From Azorinus chamasolen (Eukaryota; Mollusca; Bivalvia; Cardiida; Solecurtidae), in the NCBI GenBank assembly GCA_963576725.1, contig OY755246.1, positions 74,207,467 through 74,271,466 of the forward strand: 64,000 nucleotides of DNA, in the 5' to 3' direction. The position numbers and the translations under genes are program-made. A model generated the notes under the pieces. The model was not told where the DNA came from. It was given only the letters and a program-made list of their open reading frames with translations, and did not search any database. Below, one piece after another: positions 59,043-64,000 of this stretch (positions are counted from its first letter, which is position 1; each line of letters opens with the position of its first letter).

Positions 59043-59115
59043 CTGAGAAAAGTGAAAAATATCAAATCATAACAGGCACCATATCAAAGTGCATCTCCAA
59101 CTGGTTCAAAAAAGA

Positions 59116-60576
59116 ACAAGAGCACCGCGAGACGGGGCAATATACGCCCGAAGGCTGTTCTATAAAATTATGTTGAAAAATAAAAGAGGAGTTAGTTGCA
59201 CAAGAAATTGCTACCTGAAACTATCAAAGGGCAATAACTCCAGAATGAAAAATGATATGAGAGTTATCTCACTGATATGCACAACTACACATCAGTATCT
59301 ATCATTCCTGAAAGTTTGAAGAAATTATGTTGAAAAATAAAGGAGGAGTTAGTTGCACAAGAAATTGCTACCTGAAACTATCAAAGGGCAATAACTCCAG
59401 AATGAACAAGTTTGAAATAAGTGAATAAATATCCAAGATATGAGCATGGTAAGAACAGTGTACATAGCAATCATTTTCAGACTTTCAGACTTTTTTGAAC
59501 TTTGGAAAAAAAGTCGAGAAAGTTTAAACCGAACGTGACATAAGTGCGTTTAACCTTTCACCTTCAAATATGACTGACCTTAAAGGTAATGATGTAGGTC
59601 TAGTTAGCTACAGCCAGGACACAAAATTTGCTAACGCTCTATTTGTGACCTTGACCTTGAAAGTTCACAATTGGGTTTTGTATGCAACACACCTTCAAGT
59701 GATACTGAAGCCCTATTTGTGACCTTGACCTTGAAAGTTCACAATTGGGTTTTGTACGCGACACACCTTCAAGTGATACTGAACATATGTGTGAAAGAAT
59801 TTTGAAAATCGGAGAAAAAATGAGTAAGTTATAGCCAGGACACGAATTTGCTAACGGACGGACAGAATTGCTAACGCCCTATTTGTGACCTTGACCTTGA
59901 AAGTTCACCATTGGGTTTTGTACGCGACACACCTTCAAGTGATACTGAACATATGTGTGAAAGAATTTTGAAAATTGGTGAAAAGATGAATAAGTTTTAC
60001 CAAGGACACGAAAATTGCTAACGCCCTATTTGTGACCTTGACCTTGAAAGTTCACAATTGGGTTTTGTACGCGACACACCTTTAAGTGATACTGAACATT
60101 TGTGTGAAAGAATTTTGAAAATCGGAGAAAAAATGAGTAAGTTATAGCCAGGACACGAATTTGCTAACGGACGGACGGACAGAATTGCTAACGCCCTATT
60201 TGTGACCTTGACCTTGAAAGTTCACCATTGGGTTTTGTACGCGACACACCTTCAAGTGATACTGAACATACGTGTGAAAGAATTTTGAAAATTGGTGAAA
60301 AGATGAGTAAGTTTTAGCAAGGACACGAAAATTGCTAACGCCCTATTTGTGACCTTGACCTTGAAAGTTCACAATTGGGTTTTGTACGCGACACACCTTC
60401 AAGTGATACTGAACATTTGTGTGAAAGAATTTTGAAAATCGGAGAAAAAATGAGTAAGTTATAGCCAGGACACGAATTTGCTAACGGACGGACGGACGGA
60501 CGGACAGACGGACAGACGGACACCCAGCCAGACGATGGAGACCATAACATAATACGACCCTTCGGGCGTATAAAAA
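59116..60576 (+). mobile_element. Pearl-like element K
   Basis: Begins ACAAGAGCACCGCGAGACGG with CAATATACGCCCGAAGG; early units (AGGAGTTAGTTGCACAAG) then about six units of about 160 bp (CTATTTGTGACCTTGACCTT, GGTTTTGTACGCGACACACC, CTTCAAGTGATACTGAACAT). GGACGGACGGACAGA already occurs inside some units and expands at the end (60483-60520). Ends CCCTTCGGGCGTATAAAAA. Lies directly upstream of the first recognised LRRIQ1 exon. Confidence 0.88.
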
Positions 60577-60770
60577 TGGGTATGCAGTTTTGATTTACTT
60601 AAATGAGATGCACTATAATAAAGGCACCCTTTATTCTTTTCACTAATTTGAGAAAAACACATGTCTCCCCCCCCCCCCCCCCCGGTACCCCGCCCCCGCA
60701 CCCATAAGAGGAATGAATTCACCCCCTGGCACCCTCTACCCTGGCACCCATAAGAGGAATAAATTCATAT

Positions 60771-62690
60771 GTCAAAATAGTATAGGAGGAGTTAGCTGCA
60801 CAAGACTTTTTCGCTATTAATATATATAAGGAAAAACTCCAAAGGGTCATAACTTCTGTCAAAATTGTTGCAGCAAAAATTCCAAACCACATGACCATCC
60901 TCACATATAGCTGGTTCATATGTAAAAGTTTGAAGTAAATCCCTCGAATAGTGTAGGAGGAGTTAGCTGCACAAGATTTTTTCGCTATATATTCTATATA
61001 AGGAACAAGAGTGCCAGTGGGCACAATATACGCCCGTCGAGGTTTTGTTCAACATAAACTGGGGTTAACGTATTTGCTAAATTCAAATTCTAAGTCCAAT
61101 TTTGCGACCAAGTTTCAAGGTTGTAAATAGGCATACTTTAACAAAAAACCTTGAGATGAAGATGAAGTTTGTGATGGTGAACAAATGTTTCAAGTTTAAA
61201 AGCTTTATCTGAAAGGATTATGTAAATAAGTGGACTTTAATCAAAACCTTAACCAAAAATTCCAAGCTAAAAAGCGTCATAATTATGTCAAAATGTTAGA
61301 CAGTGTTATGTACTCTTGCCTACAGTTGAAGCTTGTGATGGTGAGCAAGTGTTCCAAGTTTAAAAGCTTAATCTAAAAGGGTTATGTAAATAAGTGGACT
61401 TTAACCAAAACTTTAACTAAAATTTCTAAGTTAAAAGGGGGCATAATTCTGTCAAAATGTTGGACAGAGTTATGTTCTCTTGCCTACAGGTAAAGCTTGT
61501 GATGGTGAACAAGTGTTCCAAGGTTAAAAGCTTTATCTCAAAGGGTTATGTAAATAAATGGACTTTAACAAAGCCTTAACCATTAATTCTAAGTTAAAAA
61601 GGGGAATGATTCTGTCAAACTGCTTGACAGAGTTATGTACTCTTGTCTACAGGTTAAGATTGTGATGGTGAACAAGTGTTCCAAGTTTAAAAGCTTTATA
61701 TCAAAGGGTTATGTAAATAAATGGACTTTAACAAAGCCTTAACCAAAATTTCTAAGTTAAAAAGGGGCATTATTCGGTCAAAATGCTTGACAGAGTTATT
61801 TTCTCTTGCCTACAGGTGAAGGCTGTGACGGTGAACAAGTGTTCTAAGTTTAAAAGCTTTATCTCAAAGGGTTATGTAAATAAATGGACTTTAACAAAGC
61901 CTTAACCAAAAATTCTAAGTTAAAAAGGGGCATAATTCAGTAAAAATGCTTGACAGAGTTATTTACTCTTGCCTACAGGTGAAGGTTGTGACGTTGAACA
62001 AGTGTTCCAAGTTTCAAGGCTTTATCACAAATTGTTATGTAAATAAGTGGACTTGTTCCACATAAATTGAGGTTAACATTTTTGCTTAACGCAAATTCTA
62101 AGTCCAATTAAGCAACCTTGACATTGGATAAACGAGCCAGGACTTGGCAGGCTACTGTAGCATGTCTACATAAACATTGTGGTTAAATTTGGGAAGGATC
62201 CACCAAGCGGAACTTGAGTTAGAGATGTTACAGACAGACAGACCGGTTAACATTTTTGCTAAACGCAAATTCTAAGTCCAATTGTGTGTCCTTGTGTTCA
62301 GCGGAACTTGAGTTAGAGATGTTACAGACGGACGGACGGACGGACAGACGGACAGAAAGCGCCATTCCATAATACGTCCCGTTTTTTCAAACGGGCGTAT
62401 AAAAACTACAAAGGGCCATAACTTCTGTCAAAATTACTGCATCCGAAATTCCAAACCACATGACCATCCTCACATATAGCTGGTTCATATGTAAAAGTTT
62501 GAAGTAAATGCCTCAAATAGTGTAGGAGGAGTTAGCTGCACAAGATTTTTTCGCTATATATTCTATATAAGGAAAAACTACAAAGGGCCATAACTTCTGT
62601 CAAAATTGTTGCAGCAAAAATTCCAAACCACATGACCATCCTCATGTATAGCTGGTTCATATGTAAAAGTTTGAAGGAAATTAGCCTACA
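60771..62690 (+). repeat. Array L split by element J
   Basis: Units contain AGGAGGAGTTAGCTGCACAA, GATTTTTTCGCTATATATTC and AACCACATGACCATCCTCA. At 61015 the sequence switches to element J after CTATATAAGGA and resumes at 62405 with AACTACAAAGGGCCATAAC, which reads as one continuous unit if J is removed. Confidence 0.85.
61015..62404 (+). mobile_element. Pearl-like element J, complete, nested in array L
   Basis: Begins ACAAGAGTGCCAGTGGGCAC with CAATATACGCCCG; about six 160-bp units as at 42600; two partial repeats near the end (CAGCGGAACTTGAGTTAGAG); GACGGACGGACGGACGGAC microsatellite; ends TTTTTTCAAACGGGCGTATAAAA. Shares the terminal motif CGGGCGTATA with element K despite a different core. 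Confidence 0.88.
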
Positions 62691-63539
62691 ACTCCCCATA
62701 CAAAACACTTGTATGACCTATTTCATGTTTTGAATTTGAATTTGAAATATAGAATATTCGTTTATAAGGTTTATAACTTTATATATACAGTATATTGGCT
62801 ATATTTTGAGGACCACCGGGAATCAGCAAAAACCTAGGATTATCATGATGCTCTAAAGAACTGAGAGCATTTTGTGACAAGTCATTTCCTAAGAACATTG
62901 TTTGACAATGACAAGAAACGTATTAGTCAGTTTAACTTTTTTTTAACATTATCATAAATTTCAGCCTGTATAACGCATATATAATGCACCGATTCTTTCC
63001 TTATATAAGTGATAACGGAAAAACCATTCACATTGGCGACCTAAGTTTCACTATGGTTTGTTAATGGACACTTCACAATAAACCCAAAATTTGCTTTAAA
63101 CCATTAGACATATCCCTAGAACAATCAAAGATTATATCGTTATATTAGGGTGTGGTTTTTTTCTTCATAATTTTCCATTTGTCAACATTCATTTAGTTGC
63201 GTGTGTTGAGTTCGGTGCAAAAACAATCATTATCGTTTCATTCCCATGCTGGTCCATAGTAAGAAAAATCAGGGCGAGTTGCATGATCAAGTTAAGAAAT
63301 TAATTAATAATCAGAACACTTGGCTATGTTTGTCTGAAATACTCTGAAAAAGTTATTTTCCTTTATCTCTCGTAGCAAAAGTGGTTGAACGAAAATTTCG
63401 AAAATATCAAAAGTACAAATATGAGTCATGCAGGAAACACCTCATATAGAACAAACAGCCACCGGAACAGCAACACAAGAAAACACAGCAAATGTACATA
63501 ACTACCAAAAACATAAAGAGACGCACAAGGACAAAACAA
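62691..63539. other. Unique-looking sequence upstream of LRRIQ1 exon 1
   Basis: Not obviously repetitive. On the minus strand it holds a possible small exon at 62888-62834 (NDLSQNALSSLEHHDNP) with AG/GT borders and a phase that would fit exon 1. No start codon context or promoter recognised. Confidence 0.4.
62834..62888 (-). CDS. Weak candidate exon, LRR-like peptide
   Basis: 55 nt between acceptor GTTCTTAG and donor CCTAG|GTTTTT. Encodes NDLSQNALSSLEHHDNP, loosely like one leucine-rich repeat. It exits in phase 2, which is what LRRIQ1 exon 1 needs. An LRR before the coiled coil would be unusual for LRRIQ1, so a neighbouring gene or chance is as likely. Confidence 0.2.
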
Positions 63540-64000
63540 ACTAGAACTATCACTGAATGTGATTGATACCCCCACCCACCACCTTGTTAAAAGATCCAAT
63601 GACTTCAATACAAAAGACAATAGCTCAATAATCCTTTCATCCACACTTGTGGAAAGAAAATTAATTTTAAAGTCCAATCAAGGAATGACTCACATCAAAA
63701 TTATGCCACACACATCTACACATCATTATAAATGCATATGCAAAATATGAGGTTCAATGGTGAAGAAATGTAGAAGTAGTACTTGAGAAGTTATGCTCTG
63801 GACCAAAATATACTTATGAAATGTAACAAAGGGGAATAAATCCCTCAAAAATGAATTCAGAGTTACAAACCTTGTTGACATCACATCCTCTCATCACCCT
63901 CTATCCATACATAAAGTTTCACAGTTGTGCCTACAATACTTAAGAAGTTATGCTCTGGACAAAATATTGCTTCTGCAAAGTAACTAAGGGGAATAACTCT
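63540..64000 (+). mobile_element. Pearl-like element G-type, 5' part, cut by window end
   Basis: Begins ACTAGAACTATCACTGAATG with GATACCCCCACCC, then units containing AAGTTATGCTCTGGAC and AAAGGGGAATAAATCCCTC. The 5' end matches 23749 and 27974; the core is different from both. Confidence 0.75.

Noticed and set aside
56106..56613. Three overlapping plus-strand frames of 129-164 codons
   Set aside because: All three frames are open because the 30-bp unit has no stops; no start context or homology.
59114..62404. Host gene or promoter just upstream of LRRIQ1 exon 1
   Set aside because: The stretch is fully accounted for by elements K, L and J; no start codon, CpG-rich segment or TATA context was found there.

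Overview
The window reads as intron-rich animal DNA, most likely from a bivalve mollusc. This is inferred from a split gene with GT-AG introns, AT-rich introns packed with short non-autonomous mobile elements, and many elements of the 'pearl' type described from oysters and other bivalves (tandem core repeats followed by an ACGG-type microsatellite and short subterminal inverted repeats). There is no prokaryotic gene organisation. The species cannot be named from the sequence alone.

One gene dominates and is encoded on the minus strand. It is an orthologue of LRRIQ1 (leucine-rich repeats and IQ motif containing 1). I could assemble 21 exons between 59042 and 4996, with reading phase agreeing across 19 of the 20 splice junctions. 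The exception is the junction between exons 17 and 18. The order is charged coiled coil (exons 1-2), linker (3-4), leucine-rich repeats (5-10), helical region (11), linker (12), three IQ motifs in one exon (13), and a conserved C-terminal tail (14-21) ending in a TGA at 4996-4998. About 1,244 codons are visible. The vertebrate protein is, from memory, about 1,700 residues, so the N-terminus, including the start codon and any promoter, is not recognised and probably lies in small exons I could not find or beyond 64000.

Almost everything else is repeat, by region: 1-1402 an array rich in AGGTCA half-sites; 1715-3259 a TIR element with a 5-bp target duplication; 6401-6882 a poly(A)-tailed retrocopy with target duplications; 8964-9166 a TTAA-flanked MITE; 10198-10500 a tRNA-derived SINE; 10964-12706 two pearl-like elements; 15420-17640 a 31-bp minisatellite with a 735-bp higher-order period; 17640-19850 a pearl-like array with two nested insertions; 20738-21683 a pogo-like element; 22790-25801 and 27974-30430 further arrays; 30486-34345 nested MITEs and pearl-like elements; 36298-36490 a 57-bp repeat that has copied an exon edge; 37840-38300 a 52-bp array; 39058-43800 more arrays; 45060-46330 an unclassified LTR-like stretch; 47699-48776 a 1.1-kb foldback; 54395-54715 and 55920-58720 minisatellites; 59116-62690 and 63540-64000 more pearl-like elements.

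The most interesting pattern is shared architecture. At least eight element families with apparently unrelated core sequences obey the same rule: a 5' ACAAG or ACTAG start, a short subterminal motif, tandem cores of about 145-200 bp, a GACGGACG-like microsatellite, then the inverse of the subterminal motif and a short A-rich end. These elements insert into each other and into other repeats, so their relative ages can be read from the nesting. All coordinates and splice sites are by eye; no alignment or search was run, and comparison with vertebrate LRRIQ1 is from memory.
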